Shown here: piece by piece, positions 47,399 through 56,186 of the stretch
Numbering within the stretch: the stretch's first letter is position 1
Layout of the letters: every line of letters starts with the position of its first letter
From: Prosthecobacter dejongeii
GTDB taxonomy: Bacteria; Verrucomicrobiota; Verrucomicrobiia; Verrucomicrobiales; Verrucomicrobiaceae
Assembly: GCF_014203045.1 (NCBI RefSeq)
Contig: NZ_JACHIF010000002.1
Span: 434,001 to 498,000 of the forward strand
DNA: 64,000 bases
Reading direction: 5' to 3'
The notes under the pieces: model-generated
Told to the model about the DNA's origin: nothing
What the model saw: only the letters and a program-made list of their open reading frames with translations
The model's database searches: none
Made by a program: the position numbers and the translations under genes

Positions 47399-49936
47399 TC
47401 ACTTAGTGTCCCAAATGAAGTGCTCTAGGCGAATGCGGGTGGAGAGTTCCTTGGCTTCCGCTGCGCGGTCACCGGTCGAGAGCGCAATCTTTTCCGCTAA
47501 GCGTGCTGCGGCTTCCCATTCTTTAGTGGTCTCAAGCAGGTCAATGCCGAAGAAGCCTGCACGATAGTACCAACGAAATTCTGCGGGGTTGGTAGGCCCG
47601 GTAAAGCCGCTGGCTTGGACCACATTGTAGCAGGCTTCGAGGGCTTCATTGGTCAATCCTGCTGCGTTCAAGACTGCGGCTAGAGTGTAGCCTGCGCGAG
47701 CGCTCCACAGGTAGGTCAGGTCATCCTCCTTCAGCAGTTGGCGCAGGGCGGTGACCGCTTTATCCAGTTGAGCCGGGTCGGTCTTACCCAAAAGCATAAG
47801 GATTTCTGCCCGCTCACAGGTGAGGGATCGGCGCATGTCTTCGGGCAGATTTTTTTCAGTGAGCAGGCTGTCGAGTAATTTTAGAGCCTCGGCTTCTTGG
47901 CCAGCGCGGCGTTTGGCCAGTGCCTGCTGTTGACGGGCGGGAATGCTGAGTGGGCCGCCGCGTTCCGCTAATTCCTGCCAGAGATTGATGGCTGATTCGC
48001 GGCCTTCATCGCTCATCATGGAGATGGCCGCCATACCAGCGAAGTAGAGCGCCGTATCTGCATACGCGGAGGTGGAGTAAGTTTGGGCCACCAGTTCAAA
48101 TTCAGTGCGTGCACTGGCGAAGTTTTCCAGACGGTAAAAAGCATCGGCGATTTTCATGCGTACCGCCGCCGATTGGGGGGCTTCTGGCCATTGTTTGAGA
48201 AAGTCAGCCCCGGCTTCTGTGAGGGCTTTAAGCTGCCCCTGCTTGTCTAGCATCCAGAGACGCGTGACGGCGATTTGTTGAAGCTGACTTTCGGTAGCAC
48301 CCGAGAGGCTGGCGGCTGATTGAAGGCTGTCTTCACTGGCGGCGAAATCGGTCGGGATTTGAGTCAGCAGAAATTCTGCCAAAGCGATGTGGGCCTGGAT
48401 GAGACGTGGGTGACCAGCATGTTTTTGAATGAAGGTGCGCAGGGCCTCCGCAGCGCTGGCTTGGGAACGCGTAGCGAGGTCTAGAGCTTGGTCTAACTCC
48501 AAATCCGCTGCGGTGTCCCCAGACTTGACTGTGGCGGCAGTGCCGGCGCTGACGGTTTCCAGTTGGCTAAGGAGGCTTTGATACATCGCCGCTTCTCCGG
48601 CCCGTAGGGTCGCCACGCCCGCGTTGTAAAGAGCGGCCCGGCGTTCTGCCAGGGTGACAGCGACGTTGGCTGCAGCCTGGAAGAGTTCGGCGGCTTGGGC
48701 GTAGTCCCCTCGGGTAAAAGCGGTACCCCCCGTGACGAAATCCACCATGGCAGACTGTCCGGCTCCATAGCGTTGGCGCCATTGGTTGGCCAGGGCAGTG
48801 ACGCGTCCGTCTGCTTTCATCGCCCCATAGGTCTCCAGGGCTAAGCGCATGGCCTCAGCTCCTCGAGGATGCCCATGATAAAGTTGCACCATGGCCTCCA
48901 GCAGCCCAAGGCCCTCCATCGTTCGCTTTTGACTCAGCAGCCAGCGGGACATGAGCAGCATGGCATGTCCACGAAAAGTTTGGGTCGAAACCAGCGGTTG
49001 CAACGCTTGCTTTTGGACCGTGTTGCCTTCCGTGATCCAGCGCAGGGCCGCATCTGGCGGCAGTAAGTGCCCGGAATCTGTCTCCAAAGCGCGGGCGAGG
49101 AGATCGAAGGCATCTGTCCACAGCAGGCTATCCACAGTGTTGTCTAAAAACTGGACCAAAGACTCGATGCACTCGACGGCTCTGCCCTGCCGCAGGCGGG
49201 TTTCAGCCAGCAACACCGCTGCCGCATGGTGAAGGCGTTCTCCACCTCCTGAGGAGGCAACAAGACTCGTCAGGAGGGCTTCAGCCTCCGGATATCGAGC
49301 CAATTCCATGAAAGCGCGGGCACGTAACATGTCTGCTGTGGGTTCACCGATTTCACGGGGCAGTGCGGCTAGATCATCCAGCGCGGGTTGGTAGTTGCCA
49401 GAATTGAGGTCCAGTTCATCCAGCATGAGGCGCGCGCGCCGTGCTGTTTCAGGTGAAGCCGAGCGGCGTAGGATCACCAAAAGATCACGTGCCTGAGAGG
49501 CCTGTTGCAGGGCTAACCAAACTTGAGCGAGCAAAAGCTGCTCTTGGCTGGTGGCCTCCTCGGCCTCAAGGCGGGTTTCCAAAGTTTGTCGCGCGGCGTC
49601 CAGTTCCCCGGCGACGACATGCGCCTGAGCTTTCCAAAAAGGTTTATTGGGCACCTGCTCCTGCGCCAATAGAGCTAGGGCGGCACGGCCATCTTTAGCA
49701 CGTACCCAGGATTCGACCGCTAGGCCCGCCAGGGTGAGTCGGTCCGTACTCGTCCAGTCCTTTTGCTCCAGCAGACGGGCCGCTTTGGTCGCAGCAACGC
49801 CTGGCAATCCATCAGTAAGGGCTTGGCGCGCAAGACGGAATTCACCATTGTCCTGCAACTCCGCTGCCAGCAAAGGCAGCGTGCTGGCCCAGCAAAGGAC
49901 CTGGAGGCATAGGAAAGATCGTCGGGCGCAGCGCAT
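47399..49936 (-). CDS. large secreted TPR-repeat protein
   Basis: An 845-residue protein with a signal peptide (cleavage near residue 24, LPLLAAEL) and TPR-like helix pairs over most of its length (for example FLKQWPEAPQSAAVRMKIADAFYRL region and TYSTSAYADTALYFAG). The repeats resemble YfgC/BamD-like TPR tracts of tol-pal-type proteins. It starts only 90 bases after the stop of the upstream metalloprotease gene, so the two may be co-transcribed. Confidence 0.82.
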   Translation of the reverse strand: MRCARRSFLCLQVLCWASTLPLLAAELQDNGEFRLARQALTDGLPGVAATKAARLLEQKDWTSTDRLTLAGLAVESWVRAKDGRAALALLAQEQVPNKPFWKAQAHVVAGELDAARQTLETRLEAEEATSQEQLLLAQVWLALQQASQARDLLVILRRSASPETARRARLMLDELDLNSGNYQPALDDLAALPREIGEPTADMLRARAFMELARYPEAEALLTSLVASSGGGERLHHAAAVLLAETRLRQGRAVECIESLVQFLDNTVDSLLWTDAFDLLARALETDSGHLLPPDAALRWITEGNTVQKQALQPLVSTQTFRGHAMLLMSRWLLSQKRTMEGLGLLEAMVQLYHGHPRGAEAMRLALETYGAMKADGRVTALANQWRQRYGAGQSAMVDFVTGGTAFTRGDYAQAAELFQAAANVAVTLAERRAALYNAGVATLRAGEAAMYQSLLSQLETVSAGTAATVKSGDTAADLELDQALDLATRSQASAAEALRTFIQKHAGHPRLIQAHIALAEFLLTQIPTDFAASEDSLQSAASLSGATESQLQQIAVTRLWMLDKQGQLKALTEAGADFLKQWPEAPQSAAVRMKIADAFYRLENFASARTEFELVAQTYSTSAYADTALYFAGMAAISMMSDEGRESAINLWQELAERGGPLSIPARQQQALAKRRAGQEAEALKLLDSLLTEKNLPEDMRRSLTCERAEILMLLGKTDPAQLDKAVTALRQLLKEDDLTYLWSARAGYTLAAVLNAAGLTNEALEACYNVVQASGFTGPTNPAEFRWYYRAGFFGIDLLETTKEWEAAARLAEKIALSTGDRAAEAKELSTRIRLEHFIWDTK

Positions 49937-50025
49937 GGAGCTTTACGCTAGAACAGAAGTGGCCGTTTTGCCAACGTGTTCCACCACGGAAAGCTCAGGA
50001 GGGATAACGAAGGGAATGGGAAGAT

Positions 50026-52707
50026 TTACTCGTCCAACCCTCTTTTGATCTTGTAGCGGAGAAAGGCTGTGTGGGCCGCATTGGCATTCAACGGTGCAGC
50101 ATTCAGGCGCGTGCGGATGTCTTCAATCTCACCCAAGGCCACCGCTTGGGCCGCTGGCAGGTAGGCCCCGTAATTGACGATCCGCAGCAGGCGATCCACA
50201 TACTCACTCTGCAAGTCCTGGCGCAAGCTGCTAGGTCCCGTGGCGGGATCATTGAGAAAAATGGCATCCGTTAGCCGATCCATGACTTGGCTCAGCGGCA
50301 CCTCATTGCCATAGAGGGCACTGTCCAGAATGCGCTGCTGAGTCTCATTGTGGAGCAAGTGGTCTAACAAAGACTTTTGCAAGAGGCTAATGCGTTCATG
50401 CAGCTTAGGATCTTCATCTTCCTTGCGGAAATTAAACCCACGCCGCTGTTGCTGAAGGTGGGCGATGAGGTCTGCGGGCACGTCCCAGGCATCTGGAGCA
50501 AAAGCATATTTAGCTAGGGCATCCAGAGCTGCTTCTTGCTTGGCCTTCTCCACGGGTGTGTAAGGTTTTTTACCCGGCGCTTGGCCCACAAAGGCACGCT
50601 CCACATACACCCCGCCCACATAGCGCGTCATGGCGACGAGCGCATCGGCCGATTCACGCGTGAGGGCGACGTACGACTGAGTCAGACTGTGCCAGCTTTC
50701 GCCTTCACGGGGCTCTTTACTCAGGAGGTCTTTCAGGCGAGCTTTCACCAAGTCGCAGCGCTGAATCCCGTAGGTAATAGGGTCCCCACTCATGTCATAA
50801 ATCATTGCCCGTGGATCAATGCCCTTGCCAGCGCGGCGCATGTCATCGGCATCGTTGCCAAAGGCCAGTTCTGGCTGATGAGAGTGCGCGGCGATTTTTT
50901 GCAGCCGCTTCGATTCCTCGGCGGGATCTTCCAAAGATTCACTGTAGCCGAACTCAATGGCCCAATGGTCATAAGGCCCTGGTTTGGTGATGTAATATTC
51001 CCCCTGCGGAACGCCCTGGGGGGCGATATTTGCCGGCATGTAATCCATGACAGAGCCAGTGAGGCCAGTCTTGGAAGTGATCTCTTTCTTATGAATTTCC
51101 GTGGCATCGTAGAGATGGCTGGCACGGAAGTTATGGTTCAATCCCAGCGTGTGCCCTACTTCATGCAGGATGAGTTTGATCAAGGCCTCGCGCGTCAGAT
51201 CTTTCATCTCCGTCTCACTTGCTCCTCGCAGGCGAAGGGCGGCATTGCCAAACAACAGACCTTGCTGGGCAAACTGACCGTCCTGGCACAGTTCGGCTTC
51301 TTTCCCTTGGAAAACGGGTGCTTCCTTATCCTCTGCTGTGGCTAGGCCTAGCTCCGTGAATAGGCGCTGACTACGCAAACGATTGGTGAGGAAGCTAAAC
51401 TCTAGCATGATGTCTGCTCCCAGGATCTGTCCCGTCCGTGGATTTACAAAGCTGGGCCCGTATCCTCCGAAAGGTGGGTTGGGGGAGGAGGTCCAGCGCA
51501 GCACGTTGTAGTTAATGTCGCCCGCATCCCAGGTGGCATTGTCAGGCTGCTGTTTCACCACGATGGCATCCTTGAAGCCTGCCGTTTCAAAGGCTTGATT
51601 CCAGCGCAGTGTCGCCTCGCGGATGAGATCTCGCAGTTCGACCGGGGTGGTATTCTCAATCCAAAAAACGATGGGCTGCACAGGCTCGCTAAGCTCAGTG
51701 CCGGGCTTTTGTTTGACCAAATTCCAGCGGTGAATGACATCCCGGAAAGGCGTGGCTGCGGTGCTGGTCATATCCGTAACCTGCGTGCTAAAGTAGCCGA
51801 TGCGTGGATCGTCAAAACGGGGTTTGAAATCATTTATCGGCATGCGGATGAGATTGTGCTGAACGCGTATGCTCACATAGCGTGGGTCAGTGATTTCATC
51901 CGCCGTCACCTTGCCATCATTAGCCCAGCCTGGAGATGGGTTTTCATACACATATTCCACCTGAATGGCGGTGTTGTCTGGATAACCATTGATGCGACCG
52001 AGTTTCGTTTTGGTTTCCGATAACTTTCCTAATACGGCTTTGCTGGAATCGCCACCCGATGGATACTTCACCATCAGGAGACTCTCGCGCAGAAACAAGT
52101 TTGTGGCGGAGATCAGATAACCATTGGCATCTTCAGCCACCACAGGTTCGCTGGAAAGAATGGCGTGGGAGGTATTGGCCTTGGCTGCGCGCGCCAGAGG
52201 GCTTTGCGGATCAAAATAAAAGGCGGTGTTTTCAGCAATGAATTCGATGCGGTCAAAGGTCCGGCTAATGCGGAAGATGCGCTCACTGCCGTATTGCCCT
52301 CGATTGTGTCCAGCCTGGACGACCCCATCCATGGTTTGATTGAAGTAGATGAACTCAGGACCGATCTGGTCCTTCTTCACATACAGGTGCAGGGTGCCTT
52401 TTTCCCGATCCAGGTAAAATTCAAAGAGCCCGGTGACGTGCTGGTGCCCTTTGGTGACCTCAGCCAAAGTCTTCTTTTTGACTGCGGCTACAGTGGTAGG
52501 CGCTAGTGCGGGTTTGGCGGGTTCTTCGGGCTTTTTTTCGGCCTCTGGTTTTTTCTCCGGTTCAGGTTTGGGATCTGGCTTGGGGTCAGGTTTAGGCTCC
52601 GGCTTTCCCGGAGCGGGGGTAGGCGCAGGGGGAGCGGGTTTGGGCGGTGTTTCCGCCGCAGAGAGTGGAGCTGCCAGGCAGACGAGGGAGAGCAAAAGCA
52701 GACGCAT
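50026..52707 (-). CDS. secreted zinc-dependent metalloprotease (DUF5117/DUF4953 type)
   Basis: An 893-residue exported zincin from the ATG at 52707, which gives a signal peptide (MRLLLLSLVCLAAPLSAAET). The next 55 residues are a Pro/Lys/Glu linker of KPDPKPDPKP type. A DUF5117-like beta domain precedes the catalytic domain, where HEVGHTLGLNH is the extended HExxHxxGxxH zinc site, and a C-terminal DUF4953-like helical domain follows. The open frame continues 88 residues upstream but those overlap trpF and are not signal-like. Substrate unknown; possibly degrades proteins at the surface. Confidence 0.9.
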   Translation of the reverse strand: MRLLLLSLVCLAAPLSAAETPPKPAPPAPTPAPGKPEPKPDPKPDPKPEPEKKPEAEKKPEEPAKPALAPTTVAAVKKKTLAEVTKGHQHVTGLFEFYLDREKGTLHLYVKKDQIGPEFIYFNQTMDGVVQAGHNRGQYGSERIFRISRTFDRIEFIAENTAFYFDPQSPLARAAKANTSHAILSSEPVVAEDANGYLISATNLFLRESLLMVKYPSGGDSSKAVLGKLSETKTKLGRINGYPDNTAIQVEYVYENPSPGWANDGKVTADEITDPRYVSIRVQHNLIRMPINDFKPRFDDPRIGYFSTQVTDMTSTAATPFRDVIHRWNLVKQKPGTELSEPVQPIVFWIENTTPVELRDLIREATLRWNQAFETAGFKDAIVVKQQPDNATWDAGDINYNVLRWTSSPNPPFGGYGPSFVNPRTGQILGADIMLEFSFLTNRLRSQRLFTELGLATAEDKEAPVFQGKEAELCQDGQFAQQGLLFGNAALRLRGASETEMKDLTREALIKLILHEVGHTLGLNHNFRASHLYDATEIHKKEITSKTGLTGSVMDYMPANIAPQGVPQGEYYITKPGPYDHWAIEFGYSESLEDPAEESKRLQKIAAHSHQPELAFGNDADDMRRAGKGIDPRAMIYDMSGDPITYGIQRCDLVKARLKDLLSKEPREGESWHSLTQSYVALTRESADALVAMTRYVGGVYVERAFVGQAPGKKPYTPVEKAKQEAALDALAKYAFAPDAWDVPADLIAHLQQQRRGFNFRKEDEDPKLHERISLLQKSLLDHLLHNETQQRILDSALYGNEVPLSQVMDRLTDAIFLNDPATGPSSLRQDLQSEYVDRLLRIVNYGAYLPAAQAVALGEIEDIRTRLNAAPLNANAAHTAFLRYKIKRGLDE

Positions 52708-52766
52708 GGTGGCAAGGAACGCACCAGGGGTCTGTTGTCTTGGGCTGAGAAATGGGAAAAATGGAT

Positions 52767-53417
52767 TTAGCCCAATTTTGCCTCTTGGATGAATTCTGCG
52801 ACTAAGGCGAGGTCCTTGATCCCGGGGCCTGATTCTACCCCACTGGCCACGTCCACACCTGCTGGGTGAGTTTGCTGGATGGCCTGCCGCACATTCGCAG
52901 GCGTAAGGCCGCCTGAGAGGATGATCTTTTTTTCCGGAAACTCCTCCTGGGCAATGACGGCCAACTCCCACGGGAATGTTTCGCCGCTGCCGCCATAAAG
53001 ACCAGGGTTGTAGGCATCCAGCAAAACGGTTTCACAGGGATATTCGCCAATTTGGGCCAAGGAGGCCCGATCCCGAATCTGAAGGGCCTTGATGACATGA
53101 GCTCCTGCGTCCAGAAGACGACCTACCTCAGCAGGAGATTCGTCACCATGAAGTTGCAAGATGTCCACCAAGGCCTCTTGCATGAGCTGGTCCAGCAGGG
53201 CGGCATCTGGATTCACCATGACTGCGACCAGGCAGGTCTCAGCACGGACGTTTGGCAGCCACAGGGCTGCTTTTTCTACGGGCAGGTAACGTTTAGACTT
53301 GGGCCAAAAGTTGATGCCTAGGGCATCCGCTCCGAGCGTGATGATGTCGCGAGCCTGTTGTTCCTGGGTGATGCCGCAAATTTTGACGGCGGGGGGAGTG
53401 GAAAGGTCAGGAAACAT
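52767..53417 (-). CDS. trpF: phosphoribosylanthranilate isomerase TrpF
   Basis: Amadori rearrangement step of tryptophan synthesis. The 216-residue TIM barrel has the N-terminal KICGIT motif with the catalytic cysteine, GFINFWPKSKRY-type loop (GINFWPKSKR), LQLHGDE, and the late LSGGLTPANV and GVDVASGVE phosphate-binding motifs, with an aspartate in DAYNPG as general acid. It overlaps the end of the upstream receiver-like gene by 11 bases; other trp genes are absent. Confidence 0.95.
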   Translation of the reverse strand: MFPDLSTPPAVKICGITQEQQARDIITLGADALGINFWPKSKRYLPVEKAALWLPNVRAETCLVAVMVNPDAALLDQLMQEALVDILQLHGDESPAEVGRLLDAGAHVIKALQIRDRASLAQIGEYPCETVLLDAYNPGLYGGSGETFPWELAVIAQEEFPEKKIILSGGLTPANVRQAIQQTHPAGVDVASGVESGPGIKDLALVAEFIQEAKLG

Positions 53418-53877
53418 GAGAGGGCGGTGACGATTGACTCGAAGAAGAGATGATATTGTGGCCAGGAAGCAGACCTGCCGTGAGAGACAGTAGGAGGTCT
53501 AACTTAGGAGGATAAGGCATAACGCCTCGCACGCGGGCATCGCGCATTAAATTTGGGTGACTGGCCGTGTCTTCGTTGCGGACCATGAGGATCACAGGGG
53601 GGGCCGTGTGGCTACCTGGGTGAGCAAGGGGGTAGGCACGGCTGAGCAGCCGATCCAGCAGGATGCCGCTCATATCCGGTAAGTTGACTGAGAAAATGAA
53701 AAGCTGGTATGGCCGCCGTAGGGCCAACTCGAAGGCGCTCTCTGCCGAAGGGGTTTCGTCCACCTCACATTGACGGAAAGAGGTAAGGGCCTCCCGGATC
53801 ACCCGGCGGAACGGCAGGCTTTCCTCCGCCAACAAAACGCGTGGCGGCGGGGAAGTCGTGGGTAAAGAACTTTCCAT
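53407..53877 (-). CDS. degenerate response-regulator receiver protein
   Basis: A 156-residue protein from the ATG at 53877 that follows the CheY pattern: VLLAEES at the usual acidic pocket (EE instead of DD), FIFSVNLPDMSG where the phospho-accepting aspartate is serine 63, and VILMVRNED and PYPPK at the later Thr and Lys positions, the latter altered. So it is unlikely to be phosphorylated normally and may act as a pseudo-receiver. It is the first gene of an overlapping pair with trpF. No output domain is present; the Ser-rich tail is disordered. Confidence 0.7.
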   Translation of the reverse strand: MESSLPTTSPPPRVLLAEESLPFRRVIREALTSFRQCEVDETPSAESAFELALRRPYQLFIFSVNLPDMSGILLDRLLSRAYPLAHPGSHTAPPVILMVRNEDTASHPNLMRDARVRGVMPYPPKLDLLLSLTAGLLPGHNIISSSSQSSPPSHVS

Positions 53878-53998
53878 TATCGAGAAGCGCAGTAAGATTC
53901 TCAGGTTTACAATTTCAATCAAGAGGCATAAATCATGCTCAGGAGGTTCCTGTGCATTTTGCGCGAGCCTCAAGCCAGCCTAGGCACTACGCAACGAC

Positions 53999-54697
53999 AT
54001 GACTGAACTGATTTCTAAAGGAGGACCTCTGGTGTGGCTATTGATGGCCTGCATGGGGTTTTCCATCGCTATTTTTCTGGAGCGTCTCGCTTATTATCAC
54101 CGGGTGAGCATGAACATTGGTGAATTCCTCGCCGGTCTCGCCGCTTTGATTCGCAAGAGGAACTATGCAGAAGCCTTGCAGGAAGCCCTGGCCACCCGGG
54201 TGCCCGCAGGCCGTGTCATCCATGCCGCACTGCTGCGTCATCATGCGCCGCGCAGTCAATTAAAAGAGATCGTGCAGGAGGCGGGCCAGCTTGAGGTGCC
54301 ACGCCTAGAACGTTATTTGGGCATTCTGAATGCCATTGCTCATGTGGGGCCACTGGTGGGCCTCCTTGGCACCGTCATTGGCTTGCTGGATAGTTTTACC
54401 AATCTTTCCTCTGCCAATGGCATCACCACCCCGGCTGAAGTGGCGCGTGGGGTGTATCAAAGTCTCATCACTTCGGCTCTAGGCCTGGTGGTGGCTATTC
54501 CCGCCTACCTTTGTTATGCCTTTCTCAGCGCTCGTTCCCGCTCCATCATGCATGATCTGGAGCGGGCAGGGGTGGAGATTGTGAATCTCATCGAAGACGC
54601 CAAGACCACGGACAACATCGTAGAATTCCGCCAAGCGGCGGTGGATGAATCTGCTCATGGTCAGGTGAAAGGACGCTCGCGCAGTCAGCGTGGCTAA
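53999..54697 (+). CDS. exbB: MotA/TolQ/ExbB proton channel protein
   Basis: A 232-residue protein with three membrane segments (residues 10-28, about 112-135 and 155-178). The second and third carry the GLLGTVIGL and TSALGLVVAIPAYL signatures of TolQ/ExbB, forming the pentameric proton channel around ExbD. It is the first gene of a four-gene operon (ExbD, TonB-like and zinc-ribbon). It energises outer-membrane processes using proton motive force. Divergent from the receiver-like gene. Confidence 0.9.
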   Translation: MTELISKGGPLVWLLMACMGFSIAIFLERLAYYHRVSMNIGEFLAGLAALIRKRNYAEALQEALATRVPAGRVIHAALLRHHAPRSQLKEIVQEAGQLEVPRLERYLGILNAIAHVGPLVGLLGTVIGLLDSFTNLSSANGITTPAEVARGVYQSLITSALGLVVAIPAYLCYAFLSARSRSIMHDLERAGVEIVNLIEDAKTTDNIVEFRQAAVDESAHGQVKGRSRSQRG

Positions 54698-54729
54698 GTT
54701 AAGATCTGACGGCATCCTACCTGCCAACG

Positions 54730-55146
54730 ATGAAGCTCGAAAGCCACCTGCCGAGGCAAAGTCCCTGGCTCTACATTACGCCGCTGCTGAATGCCGTTCT
54801 GCTGCTGCTGGTGTATTATCTTCTTAGCCGAGGATTTGTGATTGAATCCGGCATCAATGTGGAAAAACCACGTTCTTCCAGTCGGTTGACTGGTTTTGAC
54901 CACGCTCACATCATTACGATTGCCCCAGGCAATGAGGTGCCCATGTATTTTGATGGTCGGCGGGTGACTTTTGAGGAACTGACACAGCGCTTGGTAGATG
55001 GTCGCTCAGGCGAACGCCGCGTGATCATTCACCATGATCGCCAAGCACCCAGTGGGCGTGTGGTGGAGGTGATCAATCTCGCGCAAGAACTCGGATTTGA
55101 AGCCGCGCTTTCCACCACTCCCTCACCTGCGCCTCTGGTGCCATGA
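54730..55146 (+). CDS. exbD: ExbD/TolR-like protein
   Basis: A 138-residue protein with one N-terminal helix (residues 14-37) and a periplasmic domain. The usual aspartate at the start of the helix is not evident: the helix begins with WLYITPLLNAVLLLLVYYLL, so proton coupling may be changed. The periplasmic part (VTFEELTQRLVDGRSGERRVIIHHDRQAPSG) fits the TolR/ExbD fold. It ends in a 4-base overlap with the next gene. Confidence 0.78.
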   Translation: MKLESHLPRQSPWLYITPLLNAVLLLLVYYLLSRGFVIESGINVEKPRSSSRLTGFDHAHIITIAPGNEVPMYFDGRRVTFEELTQRLVDGRSGERRVIIHHDRQAPSGRVVEVINLAQELGFEAALSTTPSPAPLVP

Positions 55147-55871
55147 AGCAGGAACGCCTACTCACCTTTGACTGGCATTCGAATGACCGCAGTGTCGTTC
55201 GGATGGGCCTAGCACTGCTAGTCACGGTGGTGGCCCTCGTGAGCATGTTCATTGTTTTTCGAGTGGTGACGCCTGAGTCACGTCATGTGGATGTGCGCCC
55301 CCAACGTGTCCTCTTGCTAAATCCGAATGAACCTGCTGAGCGGGCGCTCATTCATCAGGCCATGGATCGCAGCTTTGGCATGTTACCCTCTGAGACTGCG
55401 GTAACGGGACCTCTCAAGGCCCTGAAAATGCCGGCTTTCACTCCCAGCTACACCAAGCATGAACTGAAGCTGAAGCCGGTGCCTTCAGGCCTAGCTGCTA
55501 GCAGCCGCGTGAGGCCATTTGCTCTGGACATGGATGTGCTGCCCCCTTTGCCTGCTGCGGAGCCTGCCGCAAAGGCACCACCGGTTAAGAGGTCCGTTCT
55601 CCGGGCTGTGGTCGAAGGGCCGATGGCAGAGCGAGCACCGAAAAATTTGGAAATACCTCAAGTTCCGCTGGCCGATATCACCCGCCCTCGATTTCAGGTG
55701 GCGGTAGGTCGCCTCGGCCAGGTTCTGGTCGCATTGCCTCTGAGTGCTTCAGACGATACTGTCATCAATCAAAAGCTGCATCAAGCCATCACTCAAATGC
55801 ATTTCTCTCCGTCTGAGAAAGACATGGAGTGGGGGCAGATCTCCTTTCGGTGGGAGGGGAAGGCTCCATGA
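55143..55871 (+). CDS. TonB-like energy-coupling protein, divergent
   Basis: A 242-residue protein with a single N-terminal membrane helix (residues 20-44), a proline-rich segment (PLPAAEPAAKAPPVKR, 138-155) and a C-terminal domain of about 80 residues (FQVAVGRLGQVLVALPLSASDDTVINQKLHQAI). This helix-linker-domain plan plus location after ExbB and ExbD suggests a TonB-like coupling protein, but the C-terminal domain has no clear TonB Y-P motif. It overlaps both neighbours by four bases. Confidence 0.6.
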   Translation: MKQERLLTFDWHSNDRSVVRMGLALLVTVVALVSMFIVFRVVTPESRHVDVRPQRVLLLNPNEPAERALIHQAMDRSFGMLPSETAVTGPLKALKMPAFTPSYTKHELKLKPVPSGLAASSRVRPFALDMDVLPPLPAAEPAAKAPPVKRSVLRAVVEGPMAERAPKNLEIPQVPLADITRPRFQVAVGRLGQVLVALPLSASDDTVINQKLHQAITQMHFSPSEKDMEWGQISFRWEGKAP

Positions 55872-56110
55872 TCGGGATCGGCCTCGCCCAGCTCATCATG
55901 CTGGTCATGCTTATCGGCGTGACTTCAGTCTGTGGGCTGTGGTTTTACACCTTTTGGCGGGAGCAACGTCGCGAGGCCAAACGCCGCCGCATTGCCATCC
56001 TGTGCCGCATCTGCGGCTGTACTTACGCCATTCCGAAAAAGGGCAGTCCCATCACGATTTGTCCTTCTTGCGGAAGTAAAAATGAGCGGGGTGGTTTACC
56101 GCCAATTTAG
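55868..56110 (+). CDS. small membrane protein with a zinc ribbon
   Basis: An 80-residue protein with one N-terminal helix, a highly basic stretch (REQRREAKRRRI) and a C-terminal zinc ribbon CRICGC...CPSCGS. It is the last gene of the exbB-exbD-tonB-like operon, with a 4-base overlap. The function is unknown; the ribbon would face the cytoplasm if the basic stretch marks the inside. Confidence 0.75.
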   Translation: MIGIGLAQLIMLVMLIGVTSVCGLWFYTFWREQRREAKRRRIAILCRICGCTYAIPKKGSPITICPSCGSKNERGGLPPI

Positions 56111-56123
56111 AATTTGGTTAGGC

Positions 56124-56155
56124 CAAAAAAAGACCCGACCTTGTGGGTCGGGTCT
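56124..56155 (-). terminator. Rho-independent terminator of the lipoprotein gene
   Basis: On the minus strand AGACCCGACC pairs with GGTCGGGTCT, followed by seven T residues. It is 32 bases after the stop of the gene at 56187. There is no equivalent T-run for the plus-strand operon. Confidence 0.9.
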
Positions 56156-56186
56156 AGAAGTCGTCTGTGATCAGAAGGTGACCGTG

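Noticed and set aside
50536-51345. 269-residue frame on the plus strand inside the metalloprotease gene
   Set aside because: It is the antisense of a clearly recognised zinc metalloprotease and has no recognisable protein features.
52530-52620. Repetitive GGTTCAGG-type tract suggesting a tandem repeat or CRISPR-like array
   Set aside because: It encodes the Pro/Lys/Glu linker (KPDPKPDPKP) of the metalloprotease; the units are short and have no spacers.
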